A DNA stretch of 23,260 bases from Haplomitrium mnioides (lineage: Eukaryota > Marchantiophyta > Haplomitriopsida > Calobryales): NCBI GenBank assembly GCA_049999725.1, contig JBNGIS010020639.1:1-23260 (forward strand), given 5' to 3'. Positions 1 to 10,973 of this stretch are shown one piece after another; within the stretch, counting starts at the first letter, position 1; every line of letters begins with the position of its first letter. The position numbers and the translations under genes are program-made. The notes below the pieces were generated by a model, which searched no databases, was not told the origin of the DNA, and saw nothing but the letters and a program-made list of their open reading frames with translations.

Positions 1-1
1 A

Positions 2-826
2 TGCAAGCATGATGATTCGGAGCCATTTTCAAAAGATGATATTTTCGACATGGTGTCATCTTTTGCGGCAATAACTACTTCGGAATTTTGGTCGTTTGTT
101 ATTGTACATTCTTCACAACAATTCGGCATCGTGGAGGATGCCCTTTCAGAAGTTGGCTGTGCAGTTGATCATGGCGTCTGGTAAGTTTTTCTTTTATTTT
201 TATTTGTTTTTTATTTCTTTGTCTTTTATTTATCTTGCGTTTTCGTTACAGGGTTTGACATTAATGTTTTTTTTTGCAGGGACAAAAGCAACATACATCA
301 TTCTGGTGGTCCCAGAATTGCACATGCCCACGAGTACTGGACAGTGGGCTATTGGTCAAAAGAAGGAAAGAAGAGCATGCAACATTTCAACTTGCAAGCT
401 TCTTCTGCAACGAGACTTCCTCGGGTGAATGTTTATCAGAAACCGCAAGCTTTATATAATTTTTTCATTGACCATCTTTCTACAGAGCAAGATTGGATTC
501 TAGATCTTTGCTCTGGGTCTGGCACAGGCCTTGTCTGTGCTCTAAAGCTGATGCGAAATTGCATCGCCATGGAATATGATAGACATCAATCTATCTATAT
601 TCCTCAGAGGGTTTTGGAGATGGCTTCCTTGCCATCCGATGTGACTGAGTCACAAATAGTATTTGCGTACCACAAGGAACCTGTTCCTCTTGGTACTGCA
701 GATACTTCTGGAGACTCTGTAGTGATATCGGGGACTGGAAAGTCTCGTCAAGATTCTCTAGCGGCTGCAAATGCTCAGCCGATAGATTTAGATAAGACAG
801 TTCCTCCGGAAGAGGAGAGAGTTTGA
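2..826 (+). CDS. N4/N6 amino-methyltransferase-like DNA methylase, 3' end of a spliced gene (5' partial)
   Basis: Joining 2-180 to 280-826 across a GT-AG intron gives 241 codons without a stop, ending at TGA 824-826. The product looks like the C-terminal half of a Pfam N6_N4_Mtase (PF01555) domain, whose members methylate the exocyclic amino group of cytosine-N4 or adenine-N6 using S-adenosylmethionine. Visible residues 1-60 fit the strand and helix before a W-x-K-x-N-like stretch (VWDKSN spans the splice junction). QKP at 437-445 matches the conserved helix ahead of the SAM site. DLCSGSGTG from 503 is the SAM-binding FxGxG-type motif, with Cys in place of Phe, followed by an acidic MEYD. In this class the catalytic (S/D)PPY motif precedes the SAM motif, so it would lie upstream of the window and activity cannot be judged. 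The last 80 or so residues are a low-complexity acidic tail. The family call is firm; the base target is unknown. Confidence 0.8.
181..279 (+). other. Spliceosomal intron (99 bp) in the methylase gene
   Basis: The donor is CTG|GTAAGT and the acceptor is a T-rich tract ending TTTGCAG|GG. Splicing joins frame 2 upstream to the frame that carries QKP and DLCSGSG, through a split Trp codon (TG|G). Unspliced, the upstream frame would not connect to the SAM motif. Short size and a T-rich body are typical of plant introns. Confidence 0.85.
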
Positions 827-1031
827 GGACATGTTTATACTATTTTTCTGTAATATTAAAATTTATTTTTTCTAATCTTTTTTGGCAAATGTTTCATCTT
901 GTTGCTCTCTCATTTTACTACAAGTCTTTCATCAAGATTCCATTTATTTCCCCTAAGAAAAAGTTGACCCTTTGGATAGTCCAAGAATGATTTGAACTCA
1001 ATTTCTAATCTCAGAATAATATGTAGTCTTT

Positions 1032-1348
1032 GCATATTGTTTAGTGTCTTTGTGCATTTAAGGCTTTGTAGTTCTTCTCCGGTTTCCCTGCATGCTTAAG
1101 CTATGCAGCTGTTGTTCAGAGTCCTGGCACCCATTCGTCAAAGGGTTCTTGTTCACTGTCCATGCTTGCATAGGCTGTAGGGTTCTTCTTTAGATGCTTG
1201 GCGTGTTTTGGCTGTAGGATTCTAGTTGAAAGTCCATACGTGCATGGCTTCGTTGTTCTTGTTCAGAGTCAAAGCAAGCAGAGGATTTAGGATTCTTGTT
1301 CGGAGTCTATGCATGCATAGGCTTTACGGTTCTGGTTTGGAGTCTATG
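1032..1348 (+). repeat. Degenerate 37-bp minisatellite, cut by the assembly gap
   Basis: Copies of a unit resembling GGTTCTTGTTCAGAGTC followed by a CATGCATGCATAGGCTGTA-like half begin near 1069, 1106, 1143, 1180, 1217, 1253, 1290 and 1327, so spacing is 37 bp (once 36). An older, weaker copy precedes them from about 1032. The last unit breaks off into the N run, so the true array length is unknown. No coding role is visible. The open frame that runs across the gap here is an artefact. Confidence 0.75.
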
Positions 1349-1448
1349 NNNNNNNNNNNNNNNNNNNNNNNNNNNNNNNNNNNNNNNNNNNNNNNNNNNN
1401 NNNNNNNNNNNNNNNNNNNNNNNNNNNNNNNNNNNNNNNNNNNNNNNN
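1349..1448. other. Assembly gap, 100 N
   Basis: Exactly 100 N, a common placeholder for a gap of unknown size. It falls between the 37-bp minisatellite and the 80-bp satellite, both hard to assemble. The 80 bases after it (1449-1528) contain AGTAGCGGTT twice and no gene. Confidence 0.98.
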
Positions 1449-4400
1449 AATCACAAAAAATAATATTTGCGACTATCAAGTGAAATAGGAACTCAGTAGC
1501 GGTTCCTGGTTCAAAGTAGCGGTTGTTGCTAGCTCTTCAAGACGAGAAAGTGCAAGTTCCATTCAATCATTCCCAAGTTCGCGCTACAACTATGGAAAGA
1601 GAAAGCTCCATTCTATCATCCCCAAGTTTCCGCTACAACTATAGAGATGAAGGTGAGGTGACTATACAAGAGGAGAAGGAAAAGGTCCATTCCATCATCC
1701 CGACGTTCATGCTACAATTTTGGAGATGAAGAAGAGGTGACTCCGCAAGAGGAGAAGGGGAAAGGTCCATTCCATCATCCCCAAGTTTGCCCTACAGTAT
1801 GGAGATGAACAAAAAGTGACTCTCCAAGAAGAGAAAGAGATAGGTTCACTCCATCATCCCCAAGTTAGCGCAACAACTATGAAGATGAAGAAGAGGTGAC
1901 TCTACAAGAGGAGAAAAGGAAAAGTCCATTCCATCATCCACAAGTTTGTGCTACAACCTTGAAGACAAAAAAGAGATGACTATGCAAGACAAGAAAGGGA
2001 AATGTTCATTCCATTATCACCAAGTTCGTGCTAGAACTATGGAAATGAAGAAGACCTAGCTCTGCAAGAGGGAAAATGAAAATGCCCATTCCATCATCCC
2101 CAAGGTTTCCATACAATTTCAGCAATGAAGAAGAAGTGACTTTGCAAGAGGAGAAAGGGAAAGGTCCATTCCATCATCCCAAGTTTGCGCTACAACCATG
2201 CAGTTGAAGAAGAGGTGACTCTATAACATGAGAAAGGGAAAGGTCCATTCCATCATCCTAAATTTTGCGCTACAACTATGGAGATAAACAAAACGTGACT
2301 TTGCAAGAGGAGAAAGGGCAAGGTCCATTCCAGAATCCCTAAGTTTGCGCTACATTTATAAAGATGAAGAGGAGGTGACTCTACAAAAGGAGAAAAGGAA
2401 AAGTCCATTCCATCATCCCCAAGTTCCTACTCCAACTATGATGACAAAAACAAAAGATGACTATGCAAGAGGAGAAAGGGAAAGGTTCATTCCATTATCA
2501 CAAAGTTCGTACTACAACTTCAACGATGAAGAAGACCTAGCTCTGCAAGACGAGAAAGTGCAAGTTCCATTCCATCATCCCCAAGTTCACGCTACAACTA
2601 TGGAAAGAGAAAGCTCCATTCCATCATCCTTTAGTTTCCGCTACAATTATAGAGATGAAGGAGAGGTGACTCTACAAGAAGAGAAAAGAAAAGGTCCATT
2701 CCATCATCCCCAAGTTCATGCTACAATTTTGGAGATGAAGAAGAGGTGACTCCGCAAGGGGAGAAAGGGAAAGGTCCATTCCATCATCCCAAAGTTTGCA
2801 CTACAACTATAGAGATGAACAAAAAGTGACTCTCCAAGAGGAGAAAGGGAAAGGTCCATTTAATGATCCCCAAGTTCGCCCTACAACTATATGAAAAGAA
2901 AGTTCCATTCCACTATCCCCAAGTTTCCGCTACAACTATGGAGATGAAGGGGAGGTGAGTGTGCAAGAGGAGAAAGAAAAAGGTCAATTCCATCATCCCC
3001 AAGTTCATGCTACAATTTTGGAGATGAAGTAGAGGTGGCTTTACAAGAGGAGAAAGGGAAAGGTCCATTCCATCATCTCGAAGTTTGCCTTACAACTATG
3101 GAGATCAACAAAAAGTGACTCTCCAAAAAGAGAAGAGGAAAAGTTCATTCCATCATCCCCAAGTTTTCGTTACAACTATGAAGATGAAGCGGAGGTAACT
3201 CTACATAAGGACAAAAGAAAATGTCCATTCCATCATCCCCAAGTTCGTGCCACAACTATGAAGACGAAAAAGACATGATTATGCAAGAGGAGAAAGGGAA
3301 TTGTGTATTCCATTATCACCAAGTTCATGATACAACTATCGAGATAAAGAAGAGCTAGCTTTGCAAGAGGACAGAGGAAAAGGCCTATTCCATCATCCCC
3401 AAGGTTTCCATACAATTATAGAGATGAACAAGAAGTGACTCTACAAGAGGAGAAAGGGAAAGGTCCATTCCATCATCCCCAAGTTCGAGCTACAATTTTT
3501 CAGATAAAGAAGAAGTGACTCTTCAAGAGGAGAAAGACAAAGGTCCATTCCATCATCCCCAAGTTTGCACTACAACTATGAAGATGAAGAAGAGGTGACT
3601 CTACAAGAGGAGAAAAGGAAAAGTCCATTCCATTTTCCCCAAGTTCGTGCTCCAACTATGAAGACAAAAACAAAAGATGACTATGCAAGAGGAGAAAGGG
3701 AAAGGTTTATTCCATTATCACCAAGTTCGCACTCTAACTTTAACAATAAAGTAGACCTTACTCGGCAAGACGAGAAAGTGCAAGTTCCATTCCATCATCC
3801 CCAAGTTTGCGCTACAACTAGGGGAAGAAAAAGCTCCATTCCATCATCTTGAAGTTTCCCCTACAACTATAGAGATGAAGGAAAGATGTCTCTACAAGAG
3901 GAGAAAGGAAAAGGTCCATTTTATCATCCCCAAGTTCATGCTACAATTTTGGAGATGAAGAAGAGGTGACTCCGCAAGAGGAGAAAGGGAAAGGTCCATT
4001 CCATCATCTAAAGTTTGCGCTACAACTATGGAGATGAACAAAAAGAAACTCTCCAAGAGGAGAAAGGTCCATTCCATGATCCCCAAGTTCGCGCTACAAC
4101 TATAGGAAAGGAAAAGTTTCATTCCATTATCCCCAAGTTTCCGCTACAACTATGGAGATGAAGGAGATGTGACTCTGAAAGAGGAGAGAGAAAAAGGTCC
4201 ATTCCATCATCCCCAAGTTCATGCTACAATTTTGAAGATGAAGTAGAGATGACTCTACAAGAGGAGAAAGGAAAAGATCCATTCCATCATCCCCAAGTTT
4301 GCGCTACAACTATGGAAAAAGAAAGCTCCATTTCGTCATCCCCAAGTTTCCGCTAAAACTACGGAGATGAAGGAGAGGTGACTCCACAAGAGCAGAAAGG

Positions 4401-6299
4401 AAAAGGTCCATTCCATCATCCCCAAGTTCATGCTACAATTTTGGAGGTGAAAAAGAGGTGACTTTACAAGAGCAAATAGGGAAAGGTCCATTCCATATTC
4501 CTCAAGTTCGCGCTACAACTATGGAGATGAACAAAAAGTGACTCTCCAAGAGGACAAAGGGAAAGATCCATTCCATGATCCCCAAGTTTGCGCTACAACT
4601 ATGGAAAGGGAAAGTTCCATTCTATTATCCCCAAGTTTCCGGTACAACTATGGAGATGAAGGAGAGGTGACTCAGCAAGAGGACAAAAGAAAAGGTCCAA
4701 TCCATCATCTCCAAGTTCATGCTACAATTTTGGAGATGGAGTACAGGTGACTCTACAAGAGGAGAAAGAGAAAGGTCCATTCTATCATCCCCAAGTTCGC
4801 GTTACAACTATGGAGATGAACAAAAAGAAACTCTCCAAGAGGAGAAGAGAAAAAGTTCATTCCATCATCCCCAAGTTTGCGCTACAACTATGAAGATGAA
4901 GAAGAGGTAGCTCTACACAAGGAGAAAACGAAAAGTCCATTCCATCATCCCCAAGTTTGTGCTACAACTATGAAGACGAAAAAGAGATGACTATACAAAA
5001 GGAGAAAGAGAAAGGTTCATTCCATTATCACCAAGTTTGCACTACAACTTTAAGGATGAAGAACACCTAGCTCTTCAAGAGGAGAAACGTAAAGGTCCAT
5101 CCCATCATCCCCAAGTTTGCGCTACAACTATGGAGATGAATAAAAAGTAACTCTCCAAGAGGAGAAAGGGATACTTGGTCCATTCCATCATCCCCAAGTT
5201 TGCACTACAACTATCAAGATGAAGAAGAGGTGACTCTACAATAGGAGAAAAGGAAAAGTCCATTCCATCATCAACAAGTTTGTGCTACAACCTTGAAGCC
5301 AAACAGAGATGACTATGCAAGAGGAGAAAGGGAAATGTTCATTCCATTATCACCAAGTTTGCACTACAACCATGGAAATGAAGAAGACCTAGCTCTACAA
5401 GAGGAGAAACGGAAAGACCCATTCCATCATCCCCAAGGTTGCCATTTAATTATAGAGATGAAGAAGAAGTGACTCTGCAACAGGAGAAAGGGAAAGGTCC
5501 ATTCCATCATCCCAAGTTCAAGCTACAACTATGGAGTTCAAGGAGAGGTGACTGTGTAATAGGAGAAAGGAAAAGCTCCATTCCATCATCCCCAAGTTCA
5601 AGCTATAATTTTGAAGATGAAGAAGAAGTGACTCTACAAGAGGAGAAAGGGAAAGGTCCATTCCATCATCCCCAAGTTCGCGCTACAACTATGGAGATAA
5701 AAAAAAGTTACTTTGCAAGAGGACAAAGGGCACAATCCATTCCATCATCCCCAAGTTTGCGCTACAACTATGAAGATGAAGAAGAGATAACTCTACACGA
5801 CGAGAAAAGGAAAAGTCCATTCCATCATCCCCAAGTTCGTGCTACAACTATGAAGACGAAAAAGAGATGACTATGCAAGAGGAGAAAAGGAAAGTTTCAT
5901 TCCATTATCACCAAGTTCGCACTACAACTAGAAGTATGAAGAACACCTAGCTCTACAAAACAAGGAAGTGCAAGTTTGATTCCATCATCCGCAAGTTCCC
6001 GCTACAGCTATGGAAATAGAAAGCTTCATTCAATCATCTCGACGTTTCCGCTACAACTATGGAGATGAAGAAGAGGTGACTCTACAAGAGGAGAAAGGAA
6101 CAGGTCCATCCCCTCATCCCGAAGTTCATGCTACAATTTTGGAGATGAAGAAGAGGTGACTCCGCAAGACCAGAAAGGGAAAAGTCCATTCCATCATCCA
6201 AACTTTGCGCAACAATTATGGAGATGAACAAAAAGTAACTCTCCAAGAGGAGAAAGGAAAAGGTCCATTCCATGATCCCCAAGTTTGCGCTACAACTAT

Positions 6300-7923
6300 G
6301 GAAAGGGAAAGTTCCATTCCATTATCCCCAAGTCTCCACTACAACTATGGAGATGAAGGAGAGGTGACTCAGCAAGAGGACAATGGAAAAGGTCCATTTT
6401 GTCATCTCCAAGTTCATGCTAGAATTTTGGAGATGAAGTACATGTCACTCTACAAGAGGAGAAAGGGAAAGGTCCATTCCATGATCCGTAAGTTCGTGCT
6501 ACAACTATAGAGATGAACAAAAAGTGACTTTCTAAGAGGCAAAGAGAAAAAGTTCATTCTATCATACCCAAGTTTGCGCTACAATTATGAAGATGAAGAA
6601 GAGGTAGCTCTACACAAGGAGAAAAGGAAAAGTCCATTCCATCATCCCCAAGTTTGTGCTACAACTATGAAGACAAAAAACAGATATCTATACAAGAGGA
6701 GAAAGGGAAAGGTTCATTCCATTATCACCAAGTTTGCACTACAACTATAAGGCCGAAGAACACCTAGCTCTGCAACAGAAAAAAAATGGAAAGGTCCATT
6801 CCATCATCCCCAAGCTCGAGCTACAACTTTGGAAAGAGAAAGTTCCATTCCATCAACCCCAAGGTTCTACTACAACTGTGGAGATGAAGGAGAGGTGACT
6901 CTACAAGAGGAGAAAGGAAAACGTCCATTCCATCATCTCCAAGTTCATGCTACAATTTTGGAGATGAAGAAGAGGTGACTCCGCAAGAGGAGAAAGGGAA
7001 AGGTCTATTCCATCATCCCCAAGTTTATGCTACAACTATGGAGATGAACAAAAATTGACACTCCAAGAGGAGAAAGGGATACAAGGTCCATTCCATCATC
7101 CCCAAGTTTGCGTTACAACTATCAAGATGAAAAAGAGGTGACTCTACACGAGGAGAAAAGGAAAAGTCCATTCCATCATCCGCAAGTTTGTGCTACAACC
7201 TTGAAGACAAAAAGAGATGACTATGCAAGAGGAGAAAGGTAAATGTTCATTCCATAATCACCACGTTTGCGCTACAACTATGGAAATGAAGAAGACCTAG
7301 CTCTGCAAAAGGAGAAACAGAAAGGCCGATTCTATCATCCCCAAGGTTGCCATACAATTATAGAGATGAAGAAGAAGTGACTCTCCAACAAGAGAAAGGG
7401 AGAGGTTCATTCCATCATCCCAAGTTCGCGCTACAACTATGGAGTTCAAGGAGAGGTGACTATATACTAGGAGAAACGAAAAGGTCCATTCCATCATTCC
7501 CAAGTTCAAGCTATAATTTTGGAGATGAAGAAGAAGTGACTCTACACGGGGAGAAAAGGAAAGATCCATTCCATCATCCCCAAGTTCGCGCTACAACTAT
7601 GGACATAAACAAAAGTGACTTTGCAAGAGAAGAAAGGGCGGAGTCCATTCCATCATCCCCAAGTTTGCGCTACAACTATGAAGATGAAGAAGAGTTGACT
7701 CTACAAGAGAAGAAAAGAAAAAGTCCATTCCATCATCCTCAAGTTCATGCTCCAACTATGAAAGACGAAAAAAAAAAGATGACTATGCAAGAGGAGAAAA
7801 GAAAAGGTTCATTCCATTATCACCAAGTTTGCACTACATTTATAAGGATGAAGAACACCTAGCTCTGCAAGCAGAGAAAGGAAAATATCCATTCCATCAT
7901 CCCCAAGTTCACTCTACAACTAT
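6300..7923 (+). repeat. One higher-order repeat unit of the 80-bp satellite (about 1.62 kb)
   Basis: Monomer subtypes recur in the same order. The run starts with a short GGAAAGGGAAAGTTCC monomer, a GAAGGAGAGG monomer, an ATGCTACAATTTT-type monomer and a GAACAAAAAG monomer. A GAAGAAGAGG/AAAGTCC monomer and a GACAAAAAACAGAT/TTATCACC monomer follow, then a GAACACCTAGCTC monomer and a second short monomer with its followers. The GTTGCCATAC, GGAGTTCAAGG, TTCAAGCTATAA and GGACATAAAC types close the unit. The series restarts at 7924. The same phase is seen from 6831 to 8450 (1619 bp). An earlier unit from 4603 to 6300 (1697 bp) lacks one short-monomer block and carries an extra normal monomer. Confidence 0.8.
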
Positions 7924-10573
7924 GGAAAGGGAAAGTTCCATTCCATTATCCCCAAGTTTTCGCTACAACTATAGAGATGAAGGAGAAGTGACTCTGCAAG
8001 AGGAGAGAGGAAAAGGTCCAAATCATCCCCAAGTTCATGCTACAATTTTGAAGATGAAGTACATGTGACTCTACAAGAGGAGAAAGGGAAAGGTCCATTC
8101 CATCATCCCCAAGTTCGCGCTACAACTATGGAGATGATTAAAAAGTGAATCTTCAAGAGGAGAAGAGAAAATGTTCATTCCATCATCCCCAAGTTTGCGC
8201 TACAACTATGAAGATGAAGAAGAGGTAGCTCTACACGAGGAGAAAACGAAAAGTCCATTCCATCATCCTCAAGTTCGTGCTACAACTATGAAAACGAAAA
8301 ACAAATGACTATGCAAGAGCAGAAAGGGAAAGGTTCATTCCATTATCACCAAGTTTGCACTACAACTATAAGGGTGAAGAGCACCTAGCTTTACAATAGG
8401 AGAAAGGGAAAGGTCCATTCCATCATCTCCAAGTTCGCGCTACAAATTTGGAAAGAGAAAGTCCCATTCCATCATCCTCAAGTTTCCACTACAACTATGG
8501 AGATGAAGGAGAGGTGACTCTACAAGAGGAGAAAGGAAAAGGTCCATTCCATCATCCCCAAGTTCATGCTACAATTCTGGAGATGAAGAAGAAGTGACTC
8601 CGCAAGAGGAGAAAGGGAAAGGTCCATTCCATCATCCCCAAGTTTGCGCTACAACTATGGAGATGAACAAAAAGTGACTCTCCAAGAAAAGAAAAGGGAT
8701 AGGTCCATTCCATCATCCCCAAGTTTGCACTACAACTATCAAGATGCAGAAGAGGTGACTCTACACAAGCAGAAAAGGAAAAGTCCATTCCATCATCAAC
8801 AAGTTTGTGCTACAACCTTGAAGACAAAAAAAAGATGACTATGCAAGAGGAGAAAGGGAAATGTTCATTTCATTATCACCAAGTTTGCGCTACAACTATG
8901 GAAACGAAGAAGACCTAGCTCTGCAAGAGGAGAAACAGAAAGGCCCATTCCATCATCCCCAAGGTTGCCATACAGTTATAGAGATGAAGAAGTGACTTTG
9001 CAAGAGGAGAAAGTGAAAGGTCCATTCCATCATCCCAAGTTCCCACTATAACTATGGAGTTCAAGGAGAGGTGACTATATAACAGGAGAAAGGAAAAGGT
9101 CCATTCCATAATCCCCAAGTTCAAGCTATAATTTTGGAGATGAAGAAGAAGTGACTCTACAAGAGGAGAAAGGGAAAGGTCCATTCCATCATCCCCAAGT
9201 TTGCGCTACAATTATGGAGATGAACAAAAAGTGACTCTCCAAGAGGAAAAAGGGCAAGGTCCATTCCATCATCCCAAAGTTTGCTTACAACTATGAAGAT
9301 GAAGAAGAGGCTACTCTACAAGAAGAGAAAAGAAAAAGTCCATTCCATCATCCCCAAGTTCGTGATACAATTATGAAGGCAAAAAAGAGATGACTATGCA
9401 AGAGGAGAAGTGAAAGGTTCATTCCACTATCATTAAGTTCGTGCTACAACTATGGAGCTGAAAAAGACTTGGCTTTGCAGGAGGAGAAAGGGAAAGGTCC
9501 CCTCCATTATCCCCAAGGTTGAGATACAATTGTAGAGATGAAGAAGAAGTGACTCTGCAAGAGTAGAAAGGGAAAAGTCCATTCCATCATGCCCAAGTTC
9601 GCGCTATAACTTTGGAGGTGAAGGAGAGGTGACTCTGCAAGAGGAGAAAGGAAAAGGTCCATTCCATCATCCCCAAGTTCACGCTACAATTTTGGAGATG
9701 AAGAAGAGGTGACTATACAAGAGGAGAAAGAGAAAAGTCCATTCCATCATCCTCAAGTTTGCGCTACAACTACGGAGATGAACAAAAAGTAACTTTGCAA
9801 GAGGAGAAAGCACAAGGTCTATTCGATCATCCTTAAGTTTGCGCTACAACTATGAAGATGAAGAAGAGGTGACTCTACAAGAGGAGAAAAGGAAAAGTCC
9901 ATTTTATCATCCCCAAGTTCGTGCTACAACTATGAAGATGAAAAAAAGATGACTATGCAAGAGGAGAAATAGAAAACTTCATTCCATTGTTACCAAGTTC
10001 ACGCTACATTTATAGAGATGAAGAAGACGTGGCTCTACAAGAGGAGAAAGGGAAAGGTCCATTCCATTATCCTCAAGGTTGCCATACAACTATAGAGATG
10101 AAGAAGAAGTGACTCTGCAAGAGGAGAAAGTGAAAGGTCCATTCAATTATCCCCAAATTTGCACTAAAATTATATAGACAAAGAAGAGGTGACCATGCAA
10201 GAAAAGAAAAAGAAAAGTCCATTCTATCATCCTCGAGTTTGCGGTATAACTTCGGAGACAAGGAAGAAGTATGTCTGCAAGAGAAGAAAGGGAAAGGTCC
10301 ATTCCATCATCCCCAAGTTTGCGCTACAACTATGCAGATGAGAAAGAAGTGACTCTGCAAGTGGTCTAAGGTAAAGGTCCATTCCATCATCCCCAAGTTC
10401 ACGCTACAACTATGGAAACAAGGAAAAAGTTCTCTGAAAGAGGTAAGGGTCCATTCCATCATCCCCAAGTTCACGCTACAACTATGGAAATAAGGAAAAA
10501 GTTCTCCGGAAGAGAAGAAATGGAAAATCCCAGCCCATCATCCCCAAGTTCGCGCTACAACTATGGAGATGAA

Positions 10574-10578
10574 AAAGA
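10574..10578 (+). repeat. Left copy of AAAGA at the satellite/insert junction (probable target-site duplication)
   Basis: The satellite stops in mid-monomer after GGAGATGAAAAAGA and foreign sequence begins TGCCGTGCGC. The partner copy is 22628-22632, after which the missing part of the monomer (GGTGACTCTGC) continues. If the element ends in CA rather than C, the shared duplication is 4 bp (AAGA). Confidence 0.65.
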
Positions 10579-10973
10579 TGCCGTGCGCATACACATCACT
10601 TACACAACCATATCGTCTACACACATTCCATGACATCTACAGACATACAACAGAGTATGACAAACAATTGAGTCTTATGCGCATACAATGCATACAACTC
10701 CAAAATACATTTCTTTGAGTGGCATATTCTCAAAGAAATTCCAAACATGTATTAATTTTCCAATATCAGAACCAGCGCATCTTTTCTCACAAGGAATCCA
10801 CGCTTCTCCAAGAGCTGTAGTACCTCAATTCTCCTCTTGGTTCACAAATACGTAAAATGACATCGAAAGATAGCCTTTTGATGAGAGTACATGGCCTTAT
10901 ATACTAAGGCACAAAAAGACAAAAAAACTCAAAATGTCCAAAAATAGAAATCTACATGGAATGTTGTGACAGC
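10579..10973 (-). repeat. LTR-like terminal repeat at the left end (3' LTR in minus-strand sense)
   Basis: Read on the minus strand it begins TGTCACAAC (beside 10973) and ends GCACGGCA (10579). It consists of B1 (10693-10973), which matches 22369-22627 at the far end of the block, and A1 (10579-10692), which matches 10974-11087. TG and CA termini, a TATA box about 70 bp inside and a position against the AAAGA duplication support an LTR. The homologous A part is missing at the right end, so the pair is asymmetric and the exact LTR limits are uncertain. Confidence 0.55.
10897..10903 (-). promoter_or_regulatory. TATA box of the left LTR-like repeat
   Basis: The minus strand reads TAGTATATAAGGC about 70 bp inside the repeat start at 10973. 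The same element is conserved at 22555-22561 in the right copy although bases around it differ. Confidence 0.5.

Larger units (their letters stand above)
1529..10578 (+). repeat. Satellite array of about 80-bp monomers (roughly 115 copies)
   Basis: The same unit repeats head to tail for 9 kb. A nearly fixed box CCATTCCATCATCCCCAAG is followed by TT(C/T)GCGCTACAACTATGG. A purine-rich half follows, of the type GAGATGAAGAAGAGG, then TGACTCTACAAGAGGAG, then AAAGGGAAAGG. Spacing measured between boxes is 79-81 bp, for example 8541 to 8621, 9656 to 9736, and 8252 to 8332 to 8412. Variant monomers recur in a fixed order (see the higher-order repeat). Units near the right edge (about 10150-10578) are more diverged, as expected at an array boundary. 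The array is probably heterochromatic; a centromeric role cannot be told from sequence alone. Open frames within it are not genes, because 80 is not a multiple of 3 and the common unit carries TGA in two frames. Confidence 0.95.

Noticed and set aside
96-428. Open frame of 110 codons with hydrophobic stretch at the left end
   Set aside because: It reads through the intron in a frame that ends before the methyltransferase motif; the hydrophobic part is the T-rich intron. The spliced frame explains the region better.
1226-1483. Open frame across the N run
   Set aside because: It consists of minisatellite plus unknown bases; the reading frame across a gap has no meaning.
2345-9184. Many open frames of 60-171 codons on both strands inside the satellite
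   Set aside because: All are made of 80-bp satellite units read in rotating frames; no start context, domain or unbroken long frame.
1529-10578. CRISPR-like array
   Set aside because: Regular repeats with variable parts, but there are no unique spacers, the variable halves are related to each other, and the sequence is plant-like.
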